From Paenibacillus arenosi (GTDB lineage Bacteria > Bacillota > Bacilli > Paenibacillales > Paenibacillaceae), in the NCBI RefSeq assembly GCF_014841135.1, contig NZ_JACYTN010000002.1, positions 62,001-126,000 of the forward strand: a DNA stretch of 64,000 nucleotides, read 5' to 3'. The stretch's first letter is position 1. Every line of letters begins with the position of its first letter. Under the pieces are notes generated by a model. It did not search any database, had not been told where the DNA came from, and worked only from the letters and a program-made list of their open reading frames with translations. This document shows, one piece after another, positions 52,630 to 62,372 of the stretch. The translations under genes were made by a program, and so were the position numbers.

Positions 52630-54306
52630 TTACCATTTTTGAATAACGCTTGCTACTCCAATCGGCATAAGACTTCTTCCATATTTGATTCTAAACGCAC
52701 TTTCCGCATAATATTGCTTCTGGTTCCATATATAAATGGGGCTATTGATTTGAAATGTTAGTAAGTGTTCCCCCTTTTGCAGCTTAACGGTCTGCTTCAA
52801 TGGATCCCAAGTTACCATTGCACCCACTTCGTTAGCAACAGCTACGCTAAAAACAGAAGTCGCTTTACCGTAGCCAATCTCAACAGGCTTATACGTCTTC
52901 ATCATTTGTTTTAATTGAGAATATTCCATAACATTTCCATCGAGAACAACCGCCGATATTTGCTGTGTGTGCTCAATACGCTCTAACGGATTATTACGCA
53001 ACAGGACCATGTCCGCCAGTTTTCCTACTTCAATGCTGCCCAATTCATCTTCTCTGTTCATGTATTGAGCAGGATGAAGCGTAGCTGTCTGCAATGCTTC
53101 ATGCGGAGTGAGGCCTGCTTCAACGAAGAGCTGTAATTCTTTATGTATAGCAAATCCATATAAAGGCTTCGGTAGATCGAACTGGGAATCTGTCCCTGCC
53201 ATGATTGGCACCCCAGCGCGATGCATGTTCCCGATCAACTCCAAACTAATAGGATGGTAATCCATAAAAATCTTGCTTATCCTACTTGGATGGTCTAGCT
53301 GATCCGTATGCTTGATCCATTCCTTTTGCACCTTTTCAGGAACATAAATGATACTCGAATCTAAACCGGCCTGCCCCGTATAATACGTAAGTGCTAAAGT
53401 CGGCACTTGCCATGTCTCGTTTTTCTTTAATAAAGCAAACAACCGATCGGCTTTCGCTTCATCGTAATGCTTGGCTGCTTCAATATCCGACTCCATAAAT
53501 TCATAGTAGTAAGTCGTCTTTCTAGCATCTGCACGAACCTTTTCTTCCTGATCTGAGGTTGCAAGAAACATACCGATCAAGTGTTCAATACTTTTCAACC
53601 CAAGATTCGAAGCATCTTCAGCACGTACACCCATAGGCAAATGTCCTGATACATGTATCCCTTGCTTGTTGGCCTCATCCATAATATGCAGCAAAATAGA
53701 CTCGGGAATATGAGCATATGGCTTTATAAAGCTTGCTCCATGCCCTTTCATCGCTTGAACGGCTTCCCTTGCTTCTTGCTCCGTTCGAACATTAGGCTCT
53801 CGATACCATGGTGGATTGGTATCGAGTATGGAACCAGGATGCATAATTCTCGGAGCCAGCACTCCCTTCGCTAACAAGTTATGCCGTCCTTGAATATCAT
53901 CCGCTCCAGCCCCCATATCTCTTAATCCAGTGACGCCATTGGCTAGCAGCAGCGGAAATGCCGTCTCATATTGATCATTTAGATGTACATGCATATCCCA
54001 CAATCCTGGGATTACATATTGCCCAACTGCTGGATACACCTTTGCTCCCTCGGGTATAGGTACGAATTCTTTTGAATCGATACGCGCGATTCGGTTGTTC
54101 TCGATAACAATAGATTGATTAGGGATCAGTTCGCCCGATTTAACATCAACAATAGTAACATCCTCAATGACCGTTGTGGCGACAGCTTTTGTTTCCACTT
54201 GCTCAAATGTTTTGAATAAAGAGGGCACATATACAACCATTACAAAACAGGTTAAACTTGCAATTACAGCAACCAATAATAGACGACTACTACTATATTT
54301 CCCCAT
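52630..54306 (-). CDS. Secreted/anchored amidohydrolase with C-terminal copper-amine-oxidase-type stalk domain
   Basis: I choose the ATG at 54306 (MGKYSSSRLLLV). The 558-residue protein has an N-terminal membrane anchor (about 8-28) and an amidohydrolase barrel with the metal motif WDMHVHLND, a second His in HVSGHLP, and the Asp of AGTDSQFDLP. The last 90 residues (ATSVFSVAVANEVGAMVTWDPLKQTVKL...) resemble the copper amine oxidase N-like domain, which many Paenibacillus surface proteins carry. It probably hydrolyses an amide or imide bond in an external substrate. The fusion of these two parts is notable. Confidence 0.85.
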   Translation of the reverse strand: MGKYSSSRLLLVAVIASLTCFVMVVYVPSLFKTFEQVETKAVATTVIEDVTIVDVKSGELIPNQSIVIENNRIARIDSKEFVPIPEGAKVYPAVGQYVIPGLWDMHVHLNDQYETAFPLLLANGVTGLRDMGAGADDIQGRHNLLAKGVLAPRIMHPGSILDTNPPWYREPNVRTEQEAREAVQAMKGHGASFIKPYAHIPESILLHIMDEANKQGIHVSGHLPMGVRAEDASNLGLKSIEHLIGMFLATSDQEEKVRADARKTTYYYEFMESDIEAAKHYDEAKADRLFALLKKNETWQVPTLALTYYTGQAGLDSSIIYVPEKVQKEWIKHTDQLDHPSRISKIFMDYHPISLELIGNMHRAGVPIMAGTDSQFDLPKPLYGFAIHKELQLFVEAGLTPHEALQTATLHPAQYMNREDELGSIEVGKLADMVLLRNNPLERIEHTQQISAVVLDGNVMEYSQLKQMMKTYKPVEIGYGKATSVFSVAVANEVGAMVTWDPLKQTVKLQKGEHLLTFQINSPIYIWNQKQYYAESAFRIKYGRSLMPIGVASVIQKW

Positions 54307-54447
54307 TACCATTCACCCCATTTAACAACATTTCGTAACAGCATATTCATATCGTAATCTAACAAGCTTCATACAGTGTGAGCTCCATATTAGTGAAAGG
54401 CTCGCACAATTTCCAGACAATATAATCCAATTAATTGAAAATAGATA

Positions 54448-54505
54448 CAAAAAAAAAGACTGCTAACGTTCAAGATAGTATTCTTGATCCGATGCAGCCT
54501 TTCCC
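54448..54505 (-). terminator. Terminator of the DUF418 gene
   Basis: The minus-strand stem ggctgcatcggatcaagaata / tatcttgaacgttagcagtc (imperfect) is followed by nine T. Confidence 0.75.
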
Positions 54506-54509
54506 CATT

Positions 54510-55667
54510 CTATATATTTTTATTGTTCGTTGTTGCTATTGGTTTTTGTTTCACTGTAAATGACGTCATCTGCTTCCACACCCATTCAAATGGACCTAGC
54601 TTGAAGTAGCGCAGCCATACATGAGAGAACATAATTAGGATAACTACAATAAGCAGCCACATGGCAACAGGGAACCATGCAAAGTGTGCTTTGGCGAACC
54701 CATGTAAGTTTAGTCCCCAACCGTAGAAAATAATCGAAGCAAGAATATTTTGCATAATGTAACAACTTAACGCCATTTTACCGACCTTTTCAACGCGAGC
54801 AGCCAGCCAATTATCCTCCCGCTTCTCCATCAGCTTCGCAATAAGTGCCATATAGCCAAGTGCGAGCAGCGGTGCAAACAAATAGCGCTGGGACATGGCA
54901 AACAGTTCGGGACTCGCTATAACTAGCAGATGCAGTGGTCCACCTACACCCACACCCCAGATTAACATTTTACGGCGAATGGCTTTACCCTTTTCATCAG
55001 CAGCGAATGCACCTGAACGCATGAGCATGACACCTGTTAAGAAGAGAAGGATGTTCATAGGAATGATGAATATCGCTTCAGCACGGAAAATGAGGAAATG
55101 TTCAAGGCGGAACAATACTTGATCCCACCAGCTTCCAGTCGTATATACAGCTGTATCCATCCCCCCCATCCCAGCATCTCCACTTGACATAGCCATCGTC
55201 AACATGACCATAAACGCAACATGAATACTTCCAGCAATGATCATCGCCCATTTGATTGCTTTTGTACTCCGCTTAACAATATAAGCAACAATGATAGCAG
55301 TGACTGCATAACTCATCAATACGTCATATTCCATGACGAGAATAAAATGAATGAGTCCATCTAAAAATAGCAGGAAAGAGCTCCAAATATAAATGCCTGG
55401 CCATGGCCGAAGCTGCCGCTCTGCTTGGCGTCGCTTAATTTCTAACCCGACACCGAACAGAATCGTCAACATCCCTAGAAATTTCCCATTCACGAACAGC
55501 GTAAATAACGACTGTACCATCGCTTCTGCACTAGCCCAGAATGGTACTCCTGCTTGCCCCGTAAGAAAATCAATTTCACCTACCGAAGCAAATATCCAAA
55601 TATTCGTTCCTAACGTTCCAATGATGGCGAATCCTCTCAAGATGTCAAGTAATCGAATTCGCTGCAT
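54510..55667 (-). CDS. DUF418 (YeiB-like) membrane protein
   Basis: The 385-residue protein begins RIRLLDILRGFAIIGTLGTN, typical of DUF418/YeiB proteins. It has about ten membrane segments and a C-terminal region with YIMQNILASIIFYGWGL and FKLGPFEWVWKQMT, the family's conserved end. AGGAGGAG lies seven bases before the ATG. These proteins are uncharacterised but often found with efflux or regulator genes. Here it follows the PadR gene by 22 bases and probably closes the efflux operon. Confidence 0.9.
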   Translation of the reverse strand: MQRIRLLDILRGFAIIGTLGTNIWIFASVGEIDFLTGQAGVPFWASAEAMVQSLFTLFVNGKFLGMLTILFGVGLEIKRRQAERQLRPWPGIYIWSSFLLFLDGLIHFILVMEYDVLMSYAVTAIIVAYIVKRSTKAIKWAMIIAGSIHVAFMVMLTMAMSSGDAGMGGMDTAVYTTGSWWDQVLFRLEHFLIFRAEAIFIIPMNILLFLTGVMLMRSGAFAADEKGKAIRRKMLIWGVGVGGPLHLLVIASPELFAMSQRYLFAPLLALGYMALIAKLMEKREDNWLAARVEKVGKMALSCYIMQNILASIIFYGWGLNLHGFAKAHFAWFPVAMWLLIVVILIMFSHVWLRYFKLGPFEWVWKQMTSFTVKQKPIATTNNKNI

Positions 55668-55689
55668 AACTCCACTCCTCCTATTTATC

Positions 55690-56181
55690 TCAATCTATTA
55701 TGTCAAGCCATCTTAGGTCAGCTTCCAAGTGCAGAAGGCCTCCTTCGACAAGCCAGATCATATCTTTATCACTCTGCTCATCTAAGCTGTTCTTGAATTG
55801 AGTTAGGCTCAATATCTCTTTAATGACGAGGCTCCGCTGCTGCTTGATCATTTCTTGAACCGCCCCAAACCCTATTTTTCTGGCACATAAAATTTTGAAA
55901 AAGAACTCATCTCGCAGCAACGATCGCTCCACAGGCTGCATCAGCCAACTTCTCAGCTCTACTCGCCCAGCTTCTGTAATCTCATACTGCTTGCGGTCCT
56001 TTGCATCTTCACCCAACGTCTCTACGAACTCATCTCTAACGAGCCGATCGAGTGTTGTATACACTTGCCCCGTATTCAGCTGCCATTTTTGATAGACGAG
56101 CTCATCAAACTGTGTTTTAATCTCGTATCCATGTCTCGGCTTACTATAAACAAGTCCTAGAATGGCATGCTTTACAGACAT
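55690..56181 (-). CDS. PadR-family transcription regulator
   Basis: The 163-residue protein has the PadR winged helix at the N-terminus (KHAILGLVYSKPRHGYEIKTQFDELV; TGQVYTTLDRLVRDEFVE) and a C-terminal helical dimerisation domain of the VirR-like type (about 95-163). PadR regulators usually repress multidrug or lipid-active ABC transporters encoded beside them. This gene follows the ABC permease by about 46 bases on the same strand. The palindrome before the SMR genes is a candidate target. Confidence 0.92.
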   Translation of the reverse strand: MSVKHAILGLVYSKPRHGYEIKTQFDELVYQKWQLNTGQVYTTLDRLVRDEFVETLGEDAKDRKQYEITEAGRVELRSWLMQPVERSLLRDEFFFKILCARKIGFGAVQEMIKQQRSLVIKEILSLTQFKNSLDEQSDKDMIWLVEGGLLHLEADLRWLDIID

Positions 56182-56227
56182 TTGACCACCACTTTTGCGC
56201 TATAATTATGAATCACTTGCTCGTATG

Positions 56228-58708
56228 CTATTCATATTTCATCGCGTACGCAATGCTCCAATTGACTGCTCGATACGCTGGCAGCAAGCACGCTAACAGG
56301 GATATGCCAATACTTGTCGCAGCAGCAGCGAACAGATCTTTCCATGGAATGATGAACTGAATGGGAAGATGAAGATAATATCCTTGAATGACCGTTAAAT
56401 ACATCGAACCCAATCCAACTAAAATACCGATGACAGCTGCTATTGCACCGATGATGAATGCTTTACTAAGCAGCAGCTTCACAACTTGCCAACGGGTAAA
56501 GCCTACAGCTCGCATCATCCCCAGCTCTCGGGCATACTCAACTGTGTTCATAAACATAGTGTTCATAATTCCAATTGCCGCAATAAAAATGCTCAAATAA
56601 ATAATGAGATTAATAATGCCAAATGTCTTCTCTAGCTGTTGCTTAGACAAAAACATAATGTCACTCATCGTCCCTATGCTTTTAATTGGCATATCATGTT
56701 TGGCTAGCAATGTTTCCTTTAACAAAGTAGGGTTATCCGTTTCAAGTATAGCCATATTGTTATGTGGAAGCCCGATTGACTCCGCCAACGTACGCTGAGA
56801 GACGAATCCATTATTGTTCGCCATTCCCCAACCGACTGTTCCTATGACAACAAGCTTTTTTACTCCACTCGGAGTTTCTAGTTCAAAGATATCGCCCTCC
56901 TTACCTCCCCACTCCCGAAATACTTCTCTATCGAGCACAATGGTATTTGGACTCTCTAATAACCTTGTATATTTGTTCAACTCACTACTCAAATCTTGAT
57001 TCACGATAAAAGATTGTTCAGCGCTGTTCAATTCCAAGAGGCGAGTCCAATGCTGCGTATGCTGAGGCTTCCAAGGTAGAAAATAGCTTGCATACGTGGA
57101 AATTTGACGGACACCCTGTATCTGACTTAATTCTTGCACCTGCTCGTTTGATATCGCATTCGCATATTTCACAGTCACAACAGGTGTACTAGACGATTGT
57201 TCGAGGTTCATATAGAAAGAGTTTCCTAGTGCACTAATATAAATAAGCATCGTTATTCCGAAGCTCAAAATGGTAGAAGACGTCATAAAATGGCGACTTG
57301 TGCGCAGCATTTGTTTTGAAGACATGCTGCCTTCTCTTCCAAATATCAATCGATTCAGTGGTCTTATTGTCCAGTGAACGATCCGAAACAAGTAAGGGAA
57401 AATGAGTGCTAATCCTATGAACAAAGGCAGGAACGTTATCATATGATCAATAAATAAACTACCAATAATACAAAGGAGACCGATCATTAATGCAATTTTC
57501 CGCTTCGGTCCTTCGCTTTGCTTATCCACTCGGCGAAGTGCATACGATATCGATGTTTCACTTGCTTTTGCTACAGGACTCCATACTGCAATGACAGGCA
57601 GCAAAATGCCTGCAATTATAGACAAAATAACGGCCTCTTTCAAAGCCATTTCATACGGCAGTGCATTACCAAACACATTAAGCAGCATTTCCTGTAACTG
57701 AATAGCAAGTATAGCTCCTACTCCAATCCCAATTATGCTGCCGATGAAGGCAAGCAGAACAACCTCACGCAAAATATGTCCTTTTATTTGAAGTGAGGTG
57801 TAGCCAACCGCTTTCATAATGGAGAAATCTCTTCTGCGTTCAGTAACATTAATATAAACCGTGCTATACATGATGAATGATCCAATTAGTAGGCCTAGCC
57901 CACCGATTACGTATAATGTCTGGTATAGCTCTCCCAAACCGCGAACGGCTAGCTGTGTATCTGCAACAGAACGCTGCACATACAGCGCAGGATCGCTAGA
58001 TATCGCTCGTTCAAGGCTTCGTTTGACTTGATCCGATGAGACTGACTTATCGCTTATCAGCATAACAGCGTGAACTTGTTCATCCACATTAGTTATTTGC
58101 TGAGCAACAGCAAGCGGCACAAAGACGTCTACCGGATATAAACGATCTCTCGCTTGCCTCGAATTATTCAGTTGCGATGTATTTTCAATGATTGCTGCAA
58201 CTTCTAAGTATGAAGAAGCATTCGGCGATGTTGCCTTCAGATAAATGCGATCCCCTACATCCACTCCCCTTAGCTGTGAAGTAACTTGATCAATAACAAG
58301 CCCACTAGATGTGAATTGACCCTCAACCACCTTCAGATCAAGAACAGGACTCGCCAAGTCACTCACGCCAATGAGTCGTATATTTTCAAAGGGAACCTCT
58401 TGGTTATCTCCTTCTATTCGATCAAGCGGTCGAACGAATGCCATTTCTGCTACAGCAGATTCCACCCCATTAGCAGCTTGCAGCTCCTTCACCCAACGTT
58501 CGTCAAATGCTCCCTTTTCACTCGATACCAACCAATCAAATCGCCCAAACGCATCCACAGTGAAAGAATGGATCCATTTATTCGTGGTTTGTACCATACT
58601 AATCGTCGCGAGCGTGGACGCTACTCCAATTACGATAGCTAATATCGTCAGTATGGATCGGACTTTTTTATCTTTTATATTCCGCCATGAAACTCGCCAG
58701 GATTGCAT
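56228..58708 (-). CDS. FtsX/MacB-type ABC transporter permease
   Basis: I choose the ATG at 58708 ([18 protein letters not shown]), with GGAGG nine bases upstream. The product of about 826 residues has the duplicated FtsX layout: one N-terminal membrane helix, a large outside domain, three helices (ILREVVLLAFIGSIIGIGVGAI), then a second unit with its own outside domain and three final helices (GMMRAVGFTRWQVVKLLLSKAFIIGAIAAVIG). Such permeases export lipids, peptides or antibiotics or transmit force across the membrane. The start overlaps the ATPase gene by 41 bases, so the two are co-translated. Confidence 0.92.
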   Translation of the reverse strand: MQSWRVSWRNIKDKKVRSILTILAIVIGVASTLATISMVQTTNKWIHSFTVDAFGRFDWLVSSEKGAFDERWVKELQAANGVESAVAEMAFVRPLDRIEGDNQEVPFENIRLIGVSDLASPVLDLKVVEGQFTSSGLVIDQVTSQLRGVDVGDRIYLKATSPNASSYLEVAAIIENTSQLNNSRQARDRLYPVDVFVPLAVAQQITNVDEQVHAVMLISDKSVSSDQVKRSLERAISSDPALYVQRSVADTQLAVRGLGELYQTLYVIGGLGLLIGSFIMYSTVYINVTERRRDFSIMKAVGYTSLQIKGHILREVVLLAFIGSIIGIGVGAILAIQLQEMLLNVFGNALPYEMALKEAVILSIIAGILLPVIAVWSPVAKASETSISYALRRVDKQSEGPKRKIALMIGLLCIIGSLFIDHMITFLPLFIGLALIFPYLFRIVHWTIRPLNRLIFGREGSMSSKQMLRTSRHFMTSSTILSFGITMLIYISALGNSFYMNLEQSSSTPVVTVKYANAISNEQVQELSQIQGVRQISTYASYFLPWKPQHTQHWTRLLELNSAEQSFIVNQDLSSELNKYTRLLESPNTIVLDREVFREWGGKEGDIFELETPSGVKKLVVIGTVGWGMANNNGFVSQRTLAESIGLPHNNMAILETDNPTLLKETLLAKHDMPIKSIGTMSDIMFLSKQQLEKTFGIINLIIYLSIFIAAIGIMNTMFMNTVEYARELGMMRAVGFTRWQVVKLLLSKAFIIGAIAAVIGILVGLGSMYLTVIQGYYLHLPIQFIIPWKDLFAAAATSIGISLLACLLPAYRAVNWSIAYAMKYE

Positions 58709-59402
58709 CCGTATCGCCCTCCTCGCGCGTGGTATCAGATTGGACGCTACCATCCTTAATCATTATGATTCGATCCGCATAGCCAGCAGCTAGTATGTCA
58801 TGCGTAACCATAATAATGGTGTGACGCTCTTCTTTGTGGAGTTTGGTAAGAAGCTGTAAAATTTCAGTCCCACGCTTGCGATCCAAGTTCCCTGTAGGCT
58901 CATCAGCCAATATAAACCGAGGATTTGCGGCCAGGGCACGGGCAATCGCGACACGCTGCTGCTGCCCACCACTCAGTACATTTGGGAATTGCTGAGCTTG
59001 ATTCTCTAATCCCATTAAAGTAAGCAGCTTCAGTACTCGTGTTTTGATTTCAAGACGGGAAACATGGTCTGCTTCCAAGGGCAGTGCCACATTTTCTTCA
59101 ACAGTTAGCGTCGAAATAAGCTGATAGTCTTGGAAGACAAAGCCTACATTGCGCCTGCGGAACAACGTTCGTTCCTTCTCCGACAATTGATGCATGGCAA
59201 TATCGTCAATAAGAACCTCACCTTCCGTAGGGAGATCAAGCCCGCCGATAAGCTGCAACAAGGTACTTTTCCCAGCCCCACTTGGTCCCATAATTGCAAC
59301 GAATTCACCTTTTTGAATTTTTATATTAAGTTGATGCAGCGCATGAAATGGCTCTTTGCCATTTATAAATGTTTTCGTTACTTGTCGAGTAACAATCATC
59401 AT
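58668..59402 (-). CDS. ABC transporter ATP-binding protein (LolD/MacB-like)
   Basis: I choose the ATG at 59402 ([22 protein letters not shown]), with CAGGAG six bases upstream; the longer frame reaches 59588 inside the SMR gene and is not credible. The 244-residue protein has Walker A (GPSGAGKST), the Q loop, the signature LSGGQQQR, Walker B ([12 protein letters not shown]) and the H loop (MVTHD). It powers the FtsX-type permease encoded next. It starts 77 bases after the second SMR gene. Confidence 0.95.
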   Translation of the reverse strand: MMIVTRQVTKTFINGKEPFHALHQLNIKIQKGEFVAIMGPSGAGKSTLLQLIGGLDLPTEGEVLIDDIAMHQLSEKERTLFRRRNVGFVFQDYQLISTLTVEENVALPLEADHVSRLEIKTRVLKLLTLMGLENQAQQFPNVLSGGQQQRVAIARALAANPRFILADEPTGNLDRKRGTEILQLLTKLHKEERHTIIMVTHDILAAGYADRIIMIKDGSVQSDTTREEGDTDAILASFMAEYKR

Positions 59403-59478
59403 TCTCAACTCCTGACTGTGCCACAGCTTCATAAATTTAGTAGTATTCAATGGGCTGTTGTTAGACAGCACATATGGA

Positions 59479-59793
59479 TCACCCCAACAGCTTAAGCGCC
59501 ACAATAGCTCCGATAATTCCAAATATAAATAACATTCGCAGTACATTTCTCGGCTCTTTGAACAAAAGCATACCAACAATTGCACCACCTACTGTGCCAA
59601 TACCCGTCCATACGGCATAGGCAGTAGATAGCGGAATCGTCTTCAGTGCTTCTAACAAAAACGCAAAACTTATCATAAATCCGCCAATAAGGATGACATT
59701 ATTCATAAAGTTGTCTTTCTCAGAGGCCCTCTTTATGCCGATAATTCCAATGACTTCGAAGCAGCCAGCTATAATTAAATACATCCACGGCAT
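59479..59793 (-). CDS. Small multidrug resistance (SMR) protein, subunit 2
   Basis: The 104-residue protein has four membrane helices with the SMR Glu in the first (AGCFEVIGI) and TAYAVWTGIGTVGGAIVGMLLFKEP in the third. It starts within the stop codon of the first SMR gene (TAATG). Paired SMR genes encode heterodimeric exporters such as YkkCD, EbrAB or YvaDE, moving small cations or guanidinium-type compounds out of the cell with protons. No guanidine riboswitch was seen upstream. Confidence 0.92.
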   Translation of the reverse strand: MPWMYLIIAGCFEVIGIIGIKRASEKDNFMNNVILIGGFMISFAFLLEALKTIPLSTAYAVWTGIGTVGGAIVGMLLFKEPRNVLRMLFIFGIIGAIVALKLLG

Positions 59794-60134
59794 TACCCTT
59801 CACTTCCTTTACTCGTTACTTTGAGCCCGATAATACACAACAGAAGGAATAAAATAATGCCTACTCTAGCTAAGCTAATCCCGTTAGAAACAACGGCCTC
59901 CACGACTACGGTGCCTACTGTACCAATACCAGCGAACACCGCGTATACCGTACCGACAGGAAGCACGGAGGTTGCCTTAATAATAAGGTCAAAACTAATG
60001 ATTAATGAGATAATTACCGCGAACATGGGGACCGCTTCATATTTGAAGCCTGAAGCCCACACGATCTCTAATGCCCCTCCTAATAATACATAGAGCCATG
60101 CTTGATTTGTTGATAAACGTTTTTTGTTACTCAC
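59793..60134 (-). CDS. Small multidrug resistance (SMR) protein, subunit 1
   Basis: I choose the GTG at 60134, with GGGTGGG eight bases upstream, giving about 113 residues, the usual SMR length; the longer frame to 60203 runs into the operator. It has four helices, the conserved Glu (GALEIVWASGFKYE) and TVYAVFAGIGTVGTVVVEAV. It is first in a probable operon SMR-SMR-ABC-ABC-PadR-DUF418. The two SMR proteins differ enough in sequence and loop charge to suggest opposite membrane insertion, as in known heterodimers. Confidence 0.9.
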   Translation of the reverse strand: MSNKKRLSTNQAWLYVLLGGALEIVWASGFKYEAVPMFAVIISLIISFDLIIKATSVLPVGTVYAVFAGIGTVGTVVVEAVVSNGISLARVGIILFLLLCIIGLKVTSKGSEG

Positions 60135-60167
60135 TTTTACAACCCACCCATCTGGACGATTAGAACT

Positions 60168-60182
60168 ATATACTGAGTATAT
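60168..60182. promoter_or_regulatory. Palindromic operator over the -10 of the SMR/ABC operon
   Basis: ATATACT-G-AGTATAT is a perfect 15-base palindrome. It covers the -10 TATACT (60176-60181) of a minus-strand promoter whose -35 is TTGCAT (60198-60203), 16 bases away. A repressor bound here would block transcription. PadR, encoded in the same cluster, is the likely candidate. Confidence 0.65.
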
Positions 60183-60389
60183 GAATTTATTGGAAAAATG
60201 CAACAGTGTTTTTTCAAGTTCTTTACATTTGTGTGATGTAACTGATTTGCTATGTCCATTATTTATGTTCTAATCGTAGGTACATCAGTGGATTGGGAGT
60301 ACGATCTGGTTTACTTGTAGCAACGTTTTTGATCGTACAACACGCTTGTGTACATTATGTGTAAACAAAAGACTAACACTATCAAGGTT

Positions 60390-60407
60390 ACATAATAATT
60401 ATTATGT
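60390..60407. repeat. 18-bp AT-rich palindrome
   Basis: ACATAATAATTATTATGT is a perfect palindrome. It lies between the DUF2785 terminator and the SMR promoter, about 190 bases upstream of the latter. It may be an operator or chance in AT-rich sequence. Confidence 0.35.
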
Positions 60408-60420
60408 TAATATATAACAT

Positions 60421-60453
60421 AAAAAAACGCCCCGCGTTTTGAGGGACGTTGTT
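60421..60453 (-). terminator. Terminator of the DUF2785 operon
   Basis: The minus-strand stem aacgtccctc..aaaacgcggggcgtt is followed by seven T. Confidence 0.75.
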
Positions 60454-60486
60454 ACGCTATAATTTCACACGAATCCATTCGATCGA

Positions 60487-61338
60487 TTACATTTTACTTG
60501 TCGCGAATCTATTTACCTTATTCTCCGCTGCTGTAATGGCAGTAAGTAGAGCTTCACTCCGCCCTTCTTGAACTCTTCTAAAATAGAGAGAACGCAACAC
60601 ATTTTTGCTATTAACTCGCGCAATTACTTGTTCACGGCTTCTCGGTCTGTCGGCACATTGCGCCAAATTGCTTATCCACTCAACGATCTCCGCTAGGGGC
60701 AATCGTTCTGTTTCAATCATAACATCTATGATATTAGTAATGCGTTCATCCTCTTCTTCGTTAAAGATATGAATACCGTTATACAATACCTCTTGAATAG
60801 CGGAAAGCACTTCTCGTTGTACCGTTGCATCGCTTTCCGAACACTGCACGAGCTCAACAAACATATCTGCACCATGAGCAGCACTGTGAGCCCAACCTCC
60901 TTCTTCTAAATACCCGCGAAGGTCCTTCTCTTCTGCGTAATAGCGAAGCAGCTCTTTTTTGAGATGCTGAAATTCCGCGATATCTAGAAATGGCTGTTGT
61001 CTGTGGCGACGTACGATCAACACGATAGCTAGAGCCGTGAATGTCCTTGTAAAAACGGTTTGATCGTTCTGGCTTCCAATCCCATTGAACAAATGCTCAT
61101 CATCAAGCAGCACTGCTAACAGACTGCGTAATTCCTCTTCCGAAAGCTTATTTCCTTCCTGAATCCACATATAGAATGTCGGATAGATCAAATTATCCCG
61201 TAACTCAGAATCAGGATCCCCAATGTACTTCAGCATCCGTGGAATGAAATCTTGAATCCTTTCTCCTTCTCGAACCTCATATTGCTCCTTCTCAATTCGT
61301 TGTAGATCCAGCTTTAATTTCGCTCTGATATCGTTCAT
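60487..61338 (-). CDS. DUF2785 domain protein
   Basis: The 283-residue protein is all-helical, with the DUF2785 hallmarks RDNLIYPTFYMWI near residue 47, QTVFTRTFTALAIVLIVRRHR and GYLEEGGWAHSAAHGADMFVELVQ. There is no signal peptide or membrane segment. The function of the family is unknown; the HEAT-like repeat pattern suggests protein binding. Its start overlaps the stop of the upstream hydrolase gene by four bases, so they are co-translated. Confidence 0.9.
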   Translation of the reverse strand: MNDIRAKLKLDLQRIEKEQYEVREGERIQDFIPRMLKYIGDPDSELRDNLIYPTFYMWIQEGNKLSEEELRSLLAVLLDDEHLFNGIGSQNDQTVFTRTFTALAIVLIVRRHRQQPFLDIAEFQHLKKELLRYYAEEKDLRGYLEEGGWAHSAAHGADMFVELVQCSESDATVQREVLSAIQEVLYNGIHIFNEEEDERITNIIDVMIETERLPLAEIVEWISNLAQCADRPRSREQVIARVNSKNVLRSLYFRRVQEGRSEALLTAITAAENKVNRFATSKM

Positions 61339-62102
61339 TTGTTTATCCCCTTTAACAAAATTAATATTTCCTCGATTACAATTTCAGGTTCGTCATGATG
61401 AATATAGTGCCCGCTGTTAGCTGCAATACGAAATGTACTTACTTTTGATGTCGATAGACGCTGTACATCTTGCTGCAGCTTCTGTTCAATCTCTAGTATT
61501 GCTTGACTCGGCCATTCACCCTCCCCTATATCCGGCAGCCCCCTTGTAATAATGGAGAGTGGAATATCACCTAAGCAGCTATGCTCAGTGACTTGCTTAT
61601 AGCTTTGTACCTTATCCATTTTTTCGCTGTTCAACAGTGGATTTTCGTAATATTCTCGATTCCCTTGAATCAGCTTTTTAGGGAGTACTTGCTCATAAGC
61701 AAGCTCTTTGTACGCAGGTGCCGCATCTACGAGAACGATGCCAGCAATTAGCTGTGGATGAAGACTCGCGTACAGTCTCGCAACTAATCCCCCAAAAGAA
61801 TGACCTACTAATATGTATGGTGGCTTTACATTTACCGATAACAACAATTGAGATAGCTCATCAACTAGATCTCGACACGTCCGCAGTCCCGCGGCAGCCT
61901 GACTCCTACCTAATCCCGCTCTATCATAGGAAAATGTCGATGTTTCTAGAGATGTACGATCTTGAATGTCTTTCCATGTCTCACAGCTATCGCCCATCCC
62001 TGCGATAAATACAACACTCGGTGAACCTTTATAAAAATATTTACTATACAATTGAACATTATTACAGGAATGAACACTTTCAACATAATCATTTTGAAGC
62101 AA
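61335..62102 (-). CDS. Alpha/beta hydrolase
   Basis: The 255-residue protein starts at TTG (62102) with AGAGGTGA upstream. It has the oxyanion region AGMGDSCETW, the nucleophile elbow GHSFGG (Ser about 98) and a C-terminal His in NSGHYIHHDEPE. This is a complete triad of the proline-iminopeptidase/haloperoxidase-like branch. No signal peptide is present. The gene is coupled to the DUF2785 gene. The substrate is unknown. Confidence 0.88.
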   Translation of the reverse strand: MLQNDYVESVHSCNNVQLYSKYFYKGSPSVVFIAGMGDSCETWKDIQDRTSLETSTFSYDRAGLGRSQAAAGLRTCRDLVDELSQLLLSVNVKPPYILVGHSFGGLVARLYASLHPQLIAGIVLVDAAPAYKELAYEQVLPKKLIQGNREYYENPLLNSEKMDKVQSYKQVTEHSCLGDIPLSIITRGLPDIGEGEWPSQAILEIEQKLQQDVQRLSTSKVSTFRIAANSGHYIHHDEPEIVIEEILILLKGINK

Positions 62103-62372
62103 TGGATCACCTCTATTCCTATGTTATATACCTTCTTTTCTATGTAAAAATATTACTCTCTTATTTTGATCTATCAGAATGGAATTGTCAATTTATTCTA
62201 AAATATTTATGGGATATCGCTTTTAATGAACGAGTTGCTGGTACTTCCCTCTTGATTCGTATCTCCAGCAAAGGTTAATGAAAGTATAACTACTGCCCAT
62301 CATGTGGTAACATGAATATAGGCAAGACTGACATCAAGTTGAAGCGTCAAGAAACAGAAAGGATGTGTAACT

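Noticed and set aside
59403-59588. Long N-terminal extension of the ABC ATPase.
   Set aside because: It is the other strand frame of the SMR gene end; the ribosome site and family start support 59402.
60204-60420. Guanidine (ykkC) riboswitch before the paired SMR genes.
   Set aside because: The conserved core was not found; the promoter and operator lie too close to the start to leave room for it.
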